64,000 nt of DNA from NCBI GenBank assembly GCA_002351535.1, contig DEGR01000031.1, forward strand, positions 1-64,000. The letters are read 5' to 3'. Both the position numbers and the translations under genes were made by a program. The notes beneath the pieces are model-generated. The model was not told the DNA's origin, did no database searches, and saw nothing but the letters and a program-made list of their open reading frames with translations. Of this stretch, positions 37,013 through 44,057 are shown one piece after another. Source of the DNA: Lachnospira sp. UBA2821. GTDB lineage: Bacteria > Bacillota > Clostridia > Lachnospirales > Lachnospiraceae. Each line of letters opens with the position of its first letter. Position 1 is the first letter of the stretch.

Positions 37013-37113
37013 GTAGTCGGAAGGTGAATGCACATCACCCGACCCGGCGAATTTAATACTTAGTTATCAAGAGATAGCCGTTTCTAAACTTTACCAGAGA
37101 GCAGGACGGCTAT
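37007..37113 (+). ncRNA. Candidate type I antitoxin RNA
   Basis: Starting just after the consensus promoter, this RNA has a 5' hairpin (GGTGA/TCACC near 37023-37040). It ends in ATAGCCG (37074-37080) pairing with CGGCTAT (37107-37113). The 3' part is complementary to the 3' end of the toxin-like mRNA encoded on the minus strand at 37110-37199, and both RNAs share the same stem. This tail-to-tail layout is that of TxpA/RatA-type modules. Confidence 0.6.
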
Positions 37114-37199
37114 TTCTTATGTGTGCCACGTTGTTCTATGTAGGTCATAATCGCCACCAGCATTGTGACGAAGGTAAAAATGTCATTCCACGAGACCAT
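37110..37199 (-). CDS. Small hydrophobic type I toxin-like (holin-like) peptide
   Basis: A 29-residue ORF. It starts with MVSWND, has one membrane segment (IFTFVTMLVAIMTYI, about 7-21) and ends in a charged tail EQRGTHKK. This shape is that of the putative holin-like/TxpA-type toxins of Firmicutes, which damage the membrane when overproduced. AAAGGGTG lies 6 nt before the ATG, and a minus-strand TATAAT occurs at 37278-37283. The mRNA 3' end overlaps the candidate antisense RNA from the 36972 promoter. The assignment rests on shape and context. Confidence 0.65.
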   Translation of the reverse strand: MVSWNDIFTFVTMLVAIMTYIEQRGTHKK

Positions 37200-37370
37200 A
37201 ATAATCACCCTTTCCGTAAGGCTCGGATCAGATGAGAGCACGTCCTCCGGCTACCCGGTTAAATATATTATTCAGTTATTATACAAAAAAAGAGTGTTAA
37301 AAAAGTTTGAATAAAGAAAAGATTATGATAACACACTTATTAAGTATTATAAATGTCCTTCTTCCATGAC

Positions 37371-37422
37371 TTGCATTATGTTTGACAAAGTTGTGGTAAG
37401 TATTTATAATATACTTAACAAG
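37371..37422 (+). repeat. 52-bp promoter repeat, copy 2
   Basis: Near-identical to 36961-37012, with TTGACA at 37382-37387 and TATAAT at 37405-37410. Confidence 0.9.
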
Positions 37423-37510
37423 AGAACCGAAAGCTAGATGAAGCCTAGCCGCCGGTAAAAGTTATCTACAAAAGTAGCGCCTTACTTTTCCAGAGCGAGG
37501 GAGCTACTTT
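37417..37510 (+). ncRNA. Second candidate antisense RNA (orphan antitoxin-like)
   Basis: Driven by the second promoter repeat, this RNA also has a 5' hairpin (GCTAG/CTAGC, about 37432-37450). Its 3' terminator-like stem pairs AAAAGTAGC with GCTACTTTTTG. No hydrophobic ORF lies opposite it; instead the 3' end of the DUF4041 gene begins 19 bp away. It may be an orphan antitoxin, or act on the transcript of that gene. Confidence 0.5.
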
Positions 37511-37528
37511 TTGCGTATGATATTAATA

Positions 37529-38923
37529 TTAGCTTGCTCTCATTCTCTGACTTACTCTATATTGCTCTGCATCTGGAACATCAACAAATTCCACTGTTTT
37601 GTCGTAATTTTCTTTGACAACTTTTTTAATTTCATCAAGAGAGACATTAAAAAACTCTCTACGTTGATTTACCATATTTACTTTTTTATCCTTAAAAGCA
37701 TTGTGTAGTGCCGCCTCCAGAGCAGGTGCATCATCTGAAAATATCATTGCATGGACATCGAATTTGAATGGAACGGATGCATCTCCCAATTCGTCTACAC
37801 GTTCCTGCGGATTAAGTCTTCTTGTCATTCCAATTTTGAAAATATTTTCTCCAAAAGCACCTATATTTGAGATAATATAAACATATCCAGCTTTCATATT
37901 AGCTTGTCGATAATCTATATCTGTTAATGCTTTTTCTATATCGGATAACTTATCTTTCAATTCCGATTTTTTATTTAATAAATCGACATCATCAGGATTT
38001 TGTTTTAGTTGGGAGAGAAGTTTTTCATAAGCAGTTTGGTAATGAGTTTGTTCCTTTTCAATTTTTTTCTGCTGTTCTTCAAGTTCGCGTTGAACTTTAG
38101 CCTGCTCGCGTTGTTCTTCTCTTGCAGCTTTTGCAGCTTCCTTTTCTTCCTGCTTTTTTTGTTGATATTCAAATGCCAGTCTGAGTTCTTTTACTTTGGC
38201 ATCAAGATATTTTTGAGTGATAGAAATATTCATTATAGTTCCGAGCTTTGAAATAGCTTCAGACGATTTATATATTTTGTTTAGTGAAGCATCGAAATTC
38301 GTATATTTGACTTTTGATATTATTTCATCACATTCAGTATTAAAGGCACGAAGTAGAAGCTTTTGAGTATCAGATACCATTTTTTTGCCCTTAGCTTTAT
38401 TACCATCTACAGTCCAATTAGTAGTACCAGTAACGGCAATTTTATTTTTTATTAAAATCTTTTGAAGAGCACGAACCTTGGCAAGTTCTTCTTTATAGTC
38501 TAAAGCTGATGCAAAATCAAATTGAGGTGTATAAAGACCAAATTCTTGCACAACAATTTCTTCATCAAGATAAACTAATTGTCCTTTTTTTTGTTCGATT
38601 GTTGAGTTAAGCTCATTGATTTTTGAATTAAGCTCATGTATTTGAATGTTTAAAGATTCTTCCTCTTTATGTAATTCATCGACATATTTTTGCAGAGAAA
38701 CAGCATCCTGCATCTCCGGTGTTAGCATTTTTATATATCTTTGGTTGTCTGTTACAAGTTCCGATATTTGATTATCAAGTGCTTTTTCCTCTTTAAGTTT
38801 GAAAATCAATAAAAGTATACCGACTAAAAGGGGTACACCATATAAAAACCATAATGCAAACAGTATACATAACACCCATGTTTTCAAATACCATTTTTTC
38901 TTAATTAAATTGTAGCTATCCAT
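37529..38923 (-). CDS. DUF4041 / GIY-YIG (T5orf172-like) membrane-anchored phage protein
   Basis: A 464-residue protein. One or two membrane segments (about 15-48) are followed by a coiled coil (about 50-125), a DUF4041-type region (about 130-250) and a charged coiled coil (about 255-330). A C-terminal GIY-YIG/T5orf172-like domain has GYVYIISN...FKIGMTRR and the ALHNAF helix (about 340-430). Such proteins are common prophage cargo of unknown role; a nuclease acting near the membrane, perhaps against incoming DNA, is a guess. AGGAGG in the leader supports the 38923 start over an upstream ATG at 38953. It lies among lysogeny-side minus-strand genes. Confidence 0.75.
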   Translation of the reverse strand: MDSYNLIKKKWYLKTWVLCILFALWFLYGVPLLVGILLLIFKLKEEKALDNQISELVTDNQRYIKMLTPEMQDAVSLQKYVDELHKEEESLNIQIHELNSKINELNSTIEQKKGQLVYLDEEIVVQEFGLYTPQFDFASALDYKEELAKVRALQKILIKNKIAVTGTTNWTVDGNKAKGKKMVSDTQKLLLRAFNTECDEIISKVKYTNFDASLNKIYKSSEAISKLGTIMNISITQKYLDAKVKELRLAFEYQQKKQEEKEAAKAAREEQREQAKVQRELEEQQKKIEKEQTHYQTAYEKLLSQLKQNPDDVDLLNKKSELKDKLSDIEKALTDIDYRQANMKAGYVYIISNIGAFGENIFKIGMTRRLNPQERVDELGDASVPFKFDVHAMIFSDDAPALEAALHNAFKDKKVNMVNQRREFFNVSLDEIKKVVKENYDKTVEFVDVPDAEQYRVSQRMRAS

Positions 38924-39007
38924 AAAGTACCTCCTGTAACTATTTATATTCACCCGGTTATTACCTAAGCTGACAATATAGGTAACGCGTGAAGAATAGA
39001 TTTACTT

Positions 39008-39769
39008 TTATAAATTAAGTACTTGAGACTTCTTTATATCAAATTCTTCCTGTGTTATTGCTCCTATATCAAGCAGCTCTTTATATCTTTTGATTTCCTT
39101 AACAGCATCTATGCCGTTATCTGATGTTTGGGAGGTGGTATCATCCATAGCTTCTATTACTGGAACAGTATTATCCGTAGCGGGGATTGTTTCTACAGTA
39201 TGACCATCAAGGTTAAAACACTTAATCTGACTGTCTATAAGTGTGTTACATGCTATAACAATGCTTGCAATCTGTCCCGTTTCTACATTTTGTAATTTAA
39301 GAGTAGCAGGTGTATTAACTTCAACCTGAGAAGATACACTGTGAGTATTTTCGTTTATATTTGTAACACCTTTGCCACCTGCACCTGCAGCAGCACCAAC
39401 AAGACTTCCAACCGGATTAATCATGCCACCAATAACAGCACCGGCTACAATTTTGCCTGATTTACTCTTTTTGGTGTGTGTACCTGTTTTGGTTGAATTA
39501 GTTACTACATTGTATTGAGGTCCTGACCATGAATATTCGATAATGCGATATAATACACGTTGGTTAGTTCCGAAGAAAACCTCTCCTGTAGGTTGCTGAA
39601 ACATAGTAGTAGTCTGACCTGTTTTTATCTGTTGCTGACCTGAGCAGATACTAAACATAACCTTGGTCATTTGCATTCGCTCACGATTTCTTTGAGCAAC
39701 CTCTGCTTTTCTTTCTTTTTCCTTTTGGAGATAATCTCCTGTCTTCTTAATTAAATCATTGAAACCCAT
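39008..39769 (-). CDS. SHOCT-domain phage protein
   Basis: A 253-residue protein. The first 40 residues are charged helix, the middle has a glycine/alanine-rich hydrophobic stretch (about 105-135), and the C-terminus is a SHOCT domain, EIKRYKELLDIGAITQEEFD (about 225-245). SHOCT modules often sit on proteins that oligomerise or touch membranes. The function is unknown. It is on the minus strand between the DUF4041 gene and the repressor module, so it is probably expressed in the lysogen. Confidence 0.7.
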   Translation of the reverse strand: MGFNDLIKKTGDYLQKEKERKAEVAQRNRERMQMTKVMFSICSGQQQIKTGQTTTMFQQPTGEVFFGTNQRVLYRIIEYSWSGPQYNVVTNSTKTGTHTKKSKSGKIVAGAVIGGMINPVGSLVGAAAGAGGKGVTNINENTHSVSSQVEVNTPATLKLQNVETGQIASIVIACNTLIDSQIKCFNLDGHTVETIPATDNTVPVIEAMDDTTSQTSDNGIDAVKEIKRYKELLDIGAITQEEFDIKKSQVLNL

Positions 39770-39817
39770 ACATTTATCCTCCTGAAATGTGTTTTATACA
39801 AATGCATATATGCATTG

Positions 39818-40066
39818 TTATCCAATTAATTGGTTAAGCTGGTGAGCATACTTCTCAACAACATCAATATCATAATGCTTTTTCTCGAAATCAAGCCTCA
39901 TAATGTGACTTAGTTCATGCAGATAAGCATCTGTCTGTCTTTCCCTTGTTAATCTTGTATTTATGAATATAGAATAGCTCCCATCATCATTAAGACATGA
40001 TGTGGCAGGAATACTGTTTTTAAAATCCATAAACTGTAAATTAATTGCCATAGGCGGCATTATCAT
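39818..40066 (-). CDS. Short ImmA/IrrE-like metalloprotease homologue
   Basis: An 82-residue protein with a zinc-protease HExxH motif, YLHELSHIMRLDFE near residue 48, as in ImmA/IrrE proteins that cleave phage repressors. It is shorter than usual and lacks the typical N-terminal helices. Its start overlaps the stop of the repressor gene by one base, so the two are coupled. Cleavage of the neighbouring repressor on induction is the natural hypothesis. Confidence 0.75.
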   Translation of the reverse strand: MIMPPMAINLQFMDFKNSIPATSCLNDDGSYSIFINTRLTRERQTDAYLHELSHIMRLDFEKKHYDIDVVEKYAHQLNQLIG

Positions 40067-40464
40067 TAATATTCATCTCCCTTTTCTTTCCTCTTCAGAG
40101 CGGTGAGCATGGTGTGGACTGTTTTTAAGTCTTCAGGCTCTGCTGTTCTCGCTGCGTCAAAGAGAAGTCCCAGCTCCTTATTCTCATATATCTCCTGTGC
40201 TATCTTTTTAGTTTTATCATTAAGATAGTAGGAAGTGTCTGATTCATTTTTTTCTTCAATCAAATCAGAACGTTTACAATTCAAATATTTAGCAAGCATA
40301 TCTACTTTATCCATACGTGGCAGGCGTGTTCCATTACACCATGTTGATATTGCAGATTTGTTCACTCCTAAATCTTTAATTATATCTATTTGTGTTTTTC
40401 CGTTTACATCCATGTAGTACTTTAGATTTTTAGAAAATATTTTTTTATAATAATCATCACTCAT
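40066..40464 (-). CDS. CI-like phage repressor (XRE family)
   Basis: A 132-residue regulator with an N-terminal XRE helix-turn-helix (about 8-65: KTQIDIIKDLGVNKSAISTWCNGTRLPRMDKVDMLAKYL) and a helical C-terminal part. GGAGATGAG upstream supports the start at 40464. It is divergent from the early genes across a region with four operator-like CTACAAAAAGTAG boxes, the layout of a lysogeny switch. The partner Cro-like gene is at 40968. Confidence 0.88.
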   Translation of the reverse strand: MSDDYYKKIFSKNLKYYMDVNGKTQIDIIKDLGVNKSAISTWCNGTRLPRMDKVDMLAKYLNCKRSDLIEEKNESDTSYYLNDKTKKIAQEIYENKELGLLFDAARTAEPEDLKTVHTMLTALKRKEKGDEY

Positions 40465-40488
40465 AATCTCATCTCCAATCTTTATATA

Positions 40489-40517
40489 AATAATATTACA
40501 AAATGTAGAAAAAGGCA
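40489..40517 (-). promoter_or_regulatory. Likely repressor promoter
   Basis: On the minus strand TTGCCT (40517-40512) and TATTAT (40495-40490) are 16 bp apart. Operator box 1 (40496-40508) fills the spacer, fitting autoregulation. Confidence 0.5.
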
Positions 40518-40569
40518 ATACAAAAAGTATAAAAAGTTTACAAAAAGTATTGACATCTACAAAAAGTAG
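40496..40569. promoter_or_regulatory. Lysogeny operator array (four CTACAAAAAGTAG-like boxes)
   Basis: Boxes lie at 40496-40508 (TTACAAAATGTAG), 40518-40530 (ATACAAAAAGTAT), 40538-40550 (TTACAAAAAGTAT) and 40557-40569 (CTACAAAAAGTAG). Their start-to-start spacing is 22, 20 and 19 bp, about two helical turns. A fifth exact copy is at 41170-41182. They should bind the CI-like and/or Cro-like protein. Confidence 0.8.
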
Positions 40570-40578
40570 AGTTATAAT
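40550..40578 (+). promoter_or_regulatory. Early lytic promoter
   Basis: TTGACA (40550-40555) and TATAAT (40573-40578) are 17 bp apart, fully consensus. The perfect operator at 40557-40569 lies inside the spacer, so repressor binding would block RNA polymerase. Confidence 0.85.
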
Positions 40579-40617
40579 ATTAAACGTAGCAAGGAGATGG
40601 CAAAAGAAAGGAGAAAA

Positions 40618-40737
40618 ATGAAGCTTGATAAAAAAATAAACGAGCTGAGAAAAGTGGTATCAGCACTTATCCAGCTCGTCCTAGAAATAGGAACTCTCAT
40701 AGCGGTAGTCAAAATGATTATCGAGAGCACCCTATAG
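40618..40737 (+). CDS. Small amphipathic/hydrophobic early peptide
   Basis: A 39-residue ORF. It has a charged N-terminus (MKLDKKINELRK) and a long hydrophobic helix (VVSALIQLVLEIGTLIAVVKMII). AAAGGAG precedes the ATG and the strong early promoter is 40 bp upstream. It is the first gene of the lytic transcript. I do not recognise a family; a membrane micropeptide or toxin is possible. Confidence 0.5.
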   Translation: MKLDKKINELRKVVSALIQLVLEIGTLIAVVKMIIESTL

Positions 40738-40744
40738 ATAGGAT

Positions 40745-40771
40745 GGGAAGGGAGCGAAAGCTCCCCACCCT
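40745..40771 (+). other. Stable GNRA-loop hairpin in the early transcript
   Basis: GGGAGC (40750-40755), GAAA loop and GCTCCC (40760-40765) form a strong stem with outer GGG/CCC extensions and no T run. It is probably an RNA-stability or processing element between the two micropeptide genes. Confidence 0.4.
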
Positions 40772-40811
40772 TAAGGGTGATTTTATCATAGCATCATTTT
40801 AAAATCAATAT

Positions 40812-40913
40812 ATGAAAGAAAAATGGAAAACAGTAAAGAATCTGTTGGCGTTAATTGGATTAATTATTATGTTAATATGGATTGTATGGGGACTTATTAT
40901 CATGATATTTTAG
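40812..40913 (+). CDS. Single-span membrane micropeptide
   Basis: A 33-residue ORF: a basic start (MKEKWKTVKN) and one membrane helix (LLALIGLIIMLIWIVWGLIIMIF). The upstream ribosome site is weak. It lies between the first early ORF and the Cro-like gene. No family is recognised. Confidence 0.4.
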   Translation: MKEKWKTVKNLLALIGLIIMLIWIVWGLIIMIF

Positions 40914-40967
40914 TCACATGTAGCTGCCCTATCGGCTATACGGGGAAAAGAAAGGAAGTGAAAGAAA

Positions 40968-41186
40968 TTGGCAGAAATACAAATTAGTTTGGCTGCAGCC
41001 AGAGTGAATGCAGGGATGACACAGGAAAATGTTGCTAATCGATTAGGTGTATCTAAACAGACAATTATAAATTGGGAGAAAGGAAGAAATATACCAAGAA
41101 TACCAGAAGTAGAGACTCTTGCTAGAATTTATAATATTCCGCAGGATAATATTTTTTTGCCTTGTTACTCTACAAAAAGTAGATAA
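40968..41186 (+). CDS. Cro-like XRE regulator
   Basis: A 72-residue protein made almost wholly of an XRE helix-turn-helix: LAAARVNAGMTQENVANRLGVSKQTIINWEKGRNIP. It probably starts at TTG 40968, with AAAGGA at 40951-40956. Located in the early operon opposite the CI-like gene, it is the likely Cro counterpart. The last codons overlap an exact copy of the operator at 41170-41182. Confidence 0.8.
   Translation: MAEIQISLAAARVNAGMTQENVANRLGVSKQTIINWEKGRNIPRIPEVETLARIYNIPQDNIFLPCYSTKSR
41170..41182. promoter_or_regulatory. Fifth lysogeny operator box
   Basis: CTACAAAAAGTAG is identical to the box inside the early promoter. It lies at the 3' end of the cro-like gene, 15 bp before TTGACA (41197-41202), which may be the -35 of another promoter. 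Confidence 0.6.
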
Positions 41187-41282
41187 AAGAAACATCTTGA
41201 CAAACCTCTGTGCTGACGCACATCAGAAAACCTCTTTTGAATTGATATGATTTTAATATCAGAACGAAAGGAGCAGAAAGGA

Positions 41283-41432
41283 GTGAGAAAGATTGAATAT
41301 TTAGTAATAATTGTAGTCTTGGTTCTGAACATATACGCAATATATTCCAATTTACAAGACAACAACATAGCGTTTGCTATATCGAAGGTACTGGCAGATG
41401 GCATTTCTTTAATATATGTTTGTACTCACTGA
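41283..41432 (+). CDS. Putative single-span membrane peptide
   Basis: A 49-residue ORF from GTG 41283, with AGGAG at 41269-41273. It has one hydrophobic helix (YLVIIVVLVLNIYAIYSN). The 3' end overlaps the converging disrupted gene at 41377-41821 by 56 nt. No family is recognised. Confidence 0.35.
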   Translation: MRKIEYLVIIVVLVLNIYAIYSNLQDNNIAFAISKVLADGISLIYVCTH

Positions 41433-41821
41433 AAATAAGAAAACACATTTTATTGAAGGCATTGTCCAATTCATTGCGACACATTTCTAATTCAAAATCA
41501 GGATTTTCATTTTCGGCTTCAAGCAGATTTAAAAATGCAAGATAGAAATTTGAATAAAGAGCCTGACAGGGTGCGCCCATAAGATGAATGTTTTGTGTGA
41601 ACAAGTCAAGGAATATACTTCGTGCTTCAAAATTCAATGAGCTAAATTCATTTATAGAAAGAAAGCCGGCACAATATTTCTGATAAAAGGGAATATAGAA
41701 ATTTTCTAATCGTTTTTTTATATACAGTTTTCTTTGAAGTAAGTAAATCTTTCAGAAAATTTGAATATATAGCAATGCATGAACCAATTAACGAAATTAT
41801 AGCAACAATTATAGAAATCAT
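41377..41821 (-). pseudogene. Frameshifted membrane-anchored protein gene
   Basis: Minus-strand translation from ATG 41821 (AGAGG upstream) gives a membrane segment, MISIIVAIISLIGSCIAIYS, then FLKDLLTSKKTVYKK. At the A7 run (T7 at 41713-41719) the coherent frame shifts by one base and continues as RLENFYIPFYQKYCAGFLS to the stop at 41377. Together they would make a protein of about 147 residues with an N-terminal anchor. The gene is therefore disrupted in this sequence, by mutation, phase variation or a homopolymer base-call error. Function unknown. Confidence 0.6.
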
Positions 41822-41958
41822 ATTAAACCTCTTTTATATTTACTCGGCTAAGGCAATAGCCTGTAAGCTGATTATAGGATGGAGATATATGAAAATCAAG
41901 GTAATCACTGACAACCAGTGATAAATAAAATATAGAAAGGCGGTGAAAGAGGCTTGAT

Positions 41959-42144
41959 ATGAAAATAAAAATATACGTGGGATACAGAAACGAATCAGGA
42001 GAATATGTTGATGCAAAAGCAATTGAGGATTTACCAAAAGATGAAGCAAGAGATTACATTAATCAGATGCAGATACAAATGGCATCAACTCTCGGATATG
42101 AAAAATCCCCCCGTGGTGGCAACCACAAAGGGGATGTGAAATAA
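41959..42144 (+). CDS. Small phage early protein
   Basis: A 61-residue charged protein (IYVGYRNESGEYVDAKAIEDLP), with AAAGGCGG and GAGG upstream of ATG 41959. It lies in the early operon. No family is recognised. Confidence 0.6.
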   Translation: MKIKIYVGYRNESGEYVDAKAIEDLPKDEARDYINQMQIQMASTLGYEKSPRGGNHKGDVK

Positions 42145-42196
42145 CACAACATAAATGTAACACAATTGGCAACAGAAGTAAATAAGGAGGTGTGTA

Positions 42197-42391
42197 ATGA
42201 CGGACAAAGTATTTAATTTATTTATAGCAATCGTATACATAGTAGCAATAGGTGTTGTGATTTATGGATTTGTCGCAATCAGCACAACAGACACTGTGAA
42301 GCTGGATGATTATACAAGAGAAAGTTTACTTGATGAATATAATGCAAGAGCTTATCCACCTGAAACCACTAAATATCATTTTGAACAATAA
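42197..42391 (+). CDS. Small membrane protein of the early region
   Basis: A 64-residue protein with one N-terminal membrane helix (about 6-28, LFIAIVYIVAIGVVIYGFVAI) and a polar tail. AAGGAGGTG before the ATG is a strong ribosome site, so it is very likely translated. Function unknown; a small hairpin follows at 42415-42432. Confidence 0.65.
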   Translation: MTDKVFNLFIAIVYIVAIGVVIYGFVAISTTDTVKLDDYTRESLLDEYNARAYPPETTKYHFEQ

Positions 42392-42479
42392 AAAAGAAGA
42401 TTATCGATAAATATAAGGCTTTTAAGCCTTTTAATAACACTATTAGTATATTAAAGTTAGGACACGCAGGGGACGAGAG

Positions 42480-43337
42480 ATGGCATACAGGAAAAAGACA
42501 TATAATTGCAAGAACAGTAATGAGATAGAGATATGCTTCAAAGGTAAGTTTGGAAAGAAGGGAGAGAAAAGAGCCCCGAAGATTAAGCCGACTGCTGAAG
42601 CTGTGAAACTGAATAACCAGAAGAGAAAGGCAACGGAAGTGCGCAGGCTTCTGAAAGTCAACTTTAAGGAAAACGATTACTGGCTCACTCTTAAATATGC
42701 AGCAGGTTATCAGCCGGAAGTTGACAGAGTTAAAAAAGACATGGCTTTTCTGCTTAGAAAGCTAAGGAAGGTGTATAGGGAATATGATTCAGAACTCAAG
42801 TACATAATCAGAATGGAGATAAGTTCGAGAGGTGTTCCTCATGCACATATGGTATTAAATGATATATCCGGATGTAAGGTTGATGCTGTTGTTAAAAAAA
42901 TATGGAGCAGTATACAGGGAAATGCCGGAATATACTTCACTCATTTATACGAGAAGGGTGGATTTAATCAGTTAGCTGATTATATCACCAAAGAGCCTAA
43001 GGAAGGCGAGATAAAGCAGCTCTCATTATTTGACATTCAGACAAGAAAATGCTTCGTCAAATATTCCAGAAGCAGGAATCTCAAGAAACCTGATGTGGAT
43101 GTTAAAGAGTATACACGTCGGACAGTTGAGAAATATATAACAGAATCAATCAAGGTGTCAGATGGATATTATCTGGATAAAGACAGCGTAGTGTATGGAA
43201 TCAATCCTTATACAGGAATGACATATTTACATTACACAGAAGTCAGGTTGAAAGACGGTAAAAAGCAGGAGCAAAAAGCCCCGTCCGTCCAACAAATATT
43301 AGACGAGAGAGGATATTGGGAGGTGAAAGCAGGTTGA
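42480..43337 (+). CDS. HUH-type replication initiator (rolling-circle Rep-like)
   Basis: A 285-residue protein. A basic N-terminus is followed by a Rep-like domain. SRGVPHAHMVLN (about 110-121) contains an HxH metal motif, and ADYITKEP (about 160) a candidate nucleophilic Tyr. The fold class is that of G2P/ORF2 rolling-circle Rep proteins, which nick DNA and form a 5' phosphotyrosine link. Finding one in a tailed prophage suggests nick-initiated or modified theta replication, or acquisition from a plasmid. AGGGGACGAGAG precedes the ATG. Confidence 0.7.
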   Translation: MAYRKKTYNCKNSNEIEICFKGKFGKKGEKRAPKIKPTAEAVKLNNQKRKATEVRRLLKVNFKENDYWLTLKYAAGYQPEVDRVKKDMAFLLRKLRKVYREYDSELKYIIRMEISSRGVPHAHMVLNDISGCKVDAVVKKIWSSIQGNAGIYFTHLYEKGGFNQLADYITKEPKEGEIKQLSLFDIQTRKCFVKYSRSRNLKKPDVDVKEYTRRTVEKYITESIKVSDGYYLDKDSVVYGINPYTGMTYLHYTEVRLKDGKKQEQKAPSVQQILDERGYWEVKAG

Positions 43338-43759
43338 GAGTAGACATATATATAAAAGTCGAATCAAGAGGCAATCCCAGAGGACATGGCAAAGGTGCAG
43401 CGGTCTTGGAATTTGTGAAAAAAGACGGTTCAGCCGTTACAAGGGTGGCAACAACAGAGGTAGACAGAGATACAAGAAATGCAGTGCACCTGATGATTGT
43501 AAATGTGGCGTTAAGAAGTCTGGTTAAGACATGTGATGTAGTGATACATACGTCAAATAACTATATACCGTGTGTTATTTCTAATGGATGGCTTGATAAG
43601 TGGAGTGCTAACAACTGGATAAAGCCGGATGGAAAGAAGCCGGCAAACGTTGAGGAATGGAAGAAACTTTACATATTCAATAACATGCACAGAATCACAT
43701 GGGAACACGAAGAAACTGAAAAATACAAAGAAGAATTATATGAATTATTGAGGTATTGA
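43334..43759 (+). CDS. RNase HI-fold protein with altered active site
   Basis: A 141-residue protein that aligns by eye with RNase HI: VDIYIKVESRG at the start, TRNAVHLMIVNVALRSL, VVIHTSNNYI, GWLDKWSANNWIKPDGKKP. In active enzymes the second and third strands give Glu and Asp (RxELLA, HTDSEYV). Here those positions read HLMI and HTSNN, so metal ligands appear lost. It may bind RNA-DNA hybrids without cutting. TTG 43334 has GGGAGGTG upstream; the frame stays open to 43316. It overlaps the rep gene end by 4 nt. Confidence 0.65.
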   Translation: MRVDIYIKVESRGNPRGHGKGAAVLEFVKKDGSAVTRVATTEVDRDTRNAVHLMIVNVALRSLVKTCDVVIHTSNNYIPCVISNGWLDKWSANNWIKPDGKKPANVEEWKKLYIFNNMHRITWEHEETEKYKEELYELLRY

Positions 43760-43760
43760 A

Positions 43761-44057
43761 ATGAAGAAAACATTAAGCATTGTAACCGATAACACACGAA
43801 TCTGTTATTTCTGTGGAGCACCTGCAGAAGCAGAACATCACCTTATATTTGGTACCGGCAAAAGAAATCTTGCAGAAGCAGACGGATTAAAAGTACCGAT
43901 ATGCAACGACTGTCACAATATTGGGGACAGAACAGGAAGGATACATGATAATCCGATGGCTGAGAAGATGTCCAAGATGCTGGGCCAGATGTTTTATGAA
44001 GCACATATAGGCAGCAGGGAGCAGTTCATGAAGAGATATGGAAGGTCGTATTTATGA
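43761..44057 (+). CDS. HNH-like zinc-binding phage protein
   Basis: A 98-residue protein with CYFCGAPAEAEHHLIFGTGKR and CNDCHNIGDRTGRIH, an HNH-like arrangement of a zinc-binding Cys set and a His pair. Phage proteins of this type are nucleases or recombination helpers. It starts one base after the previous stop and overlaps the next gene by 4 nt. Confidence 0.7.
   Translation: MKKTLSIVTDNTRICYFCGAPAEAEHHLIFGTGKRNLAEADGLKVPICNDCHNIGDRTGRIHDNPMAEKMSKMLGQMFYEAHIGSREQFMKRYGRSYL

Noticed and set aside
37471..37482. CTACAAAAGTAG resembling the lysogeny operator
   Set aside because: One base shorter than the operator and explained by the stem of the second antisense RNA.
37511..37708. Plus-strand open frame at the end of the DUF4041 gene, hydrophobic
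   Set aside because: Antisense to the GIY-YIG-like coding sequence, no ribosome site; its start merely follows the RNA terminator.
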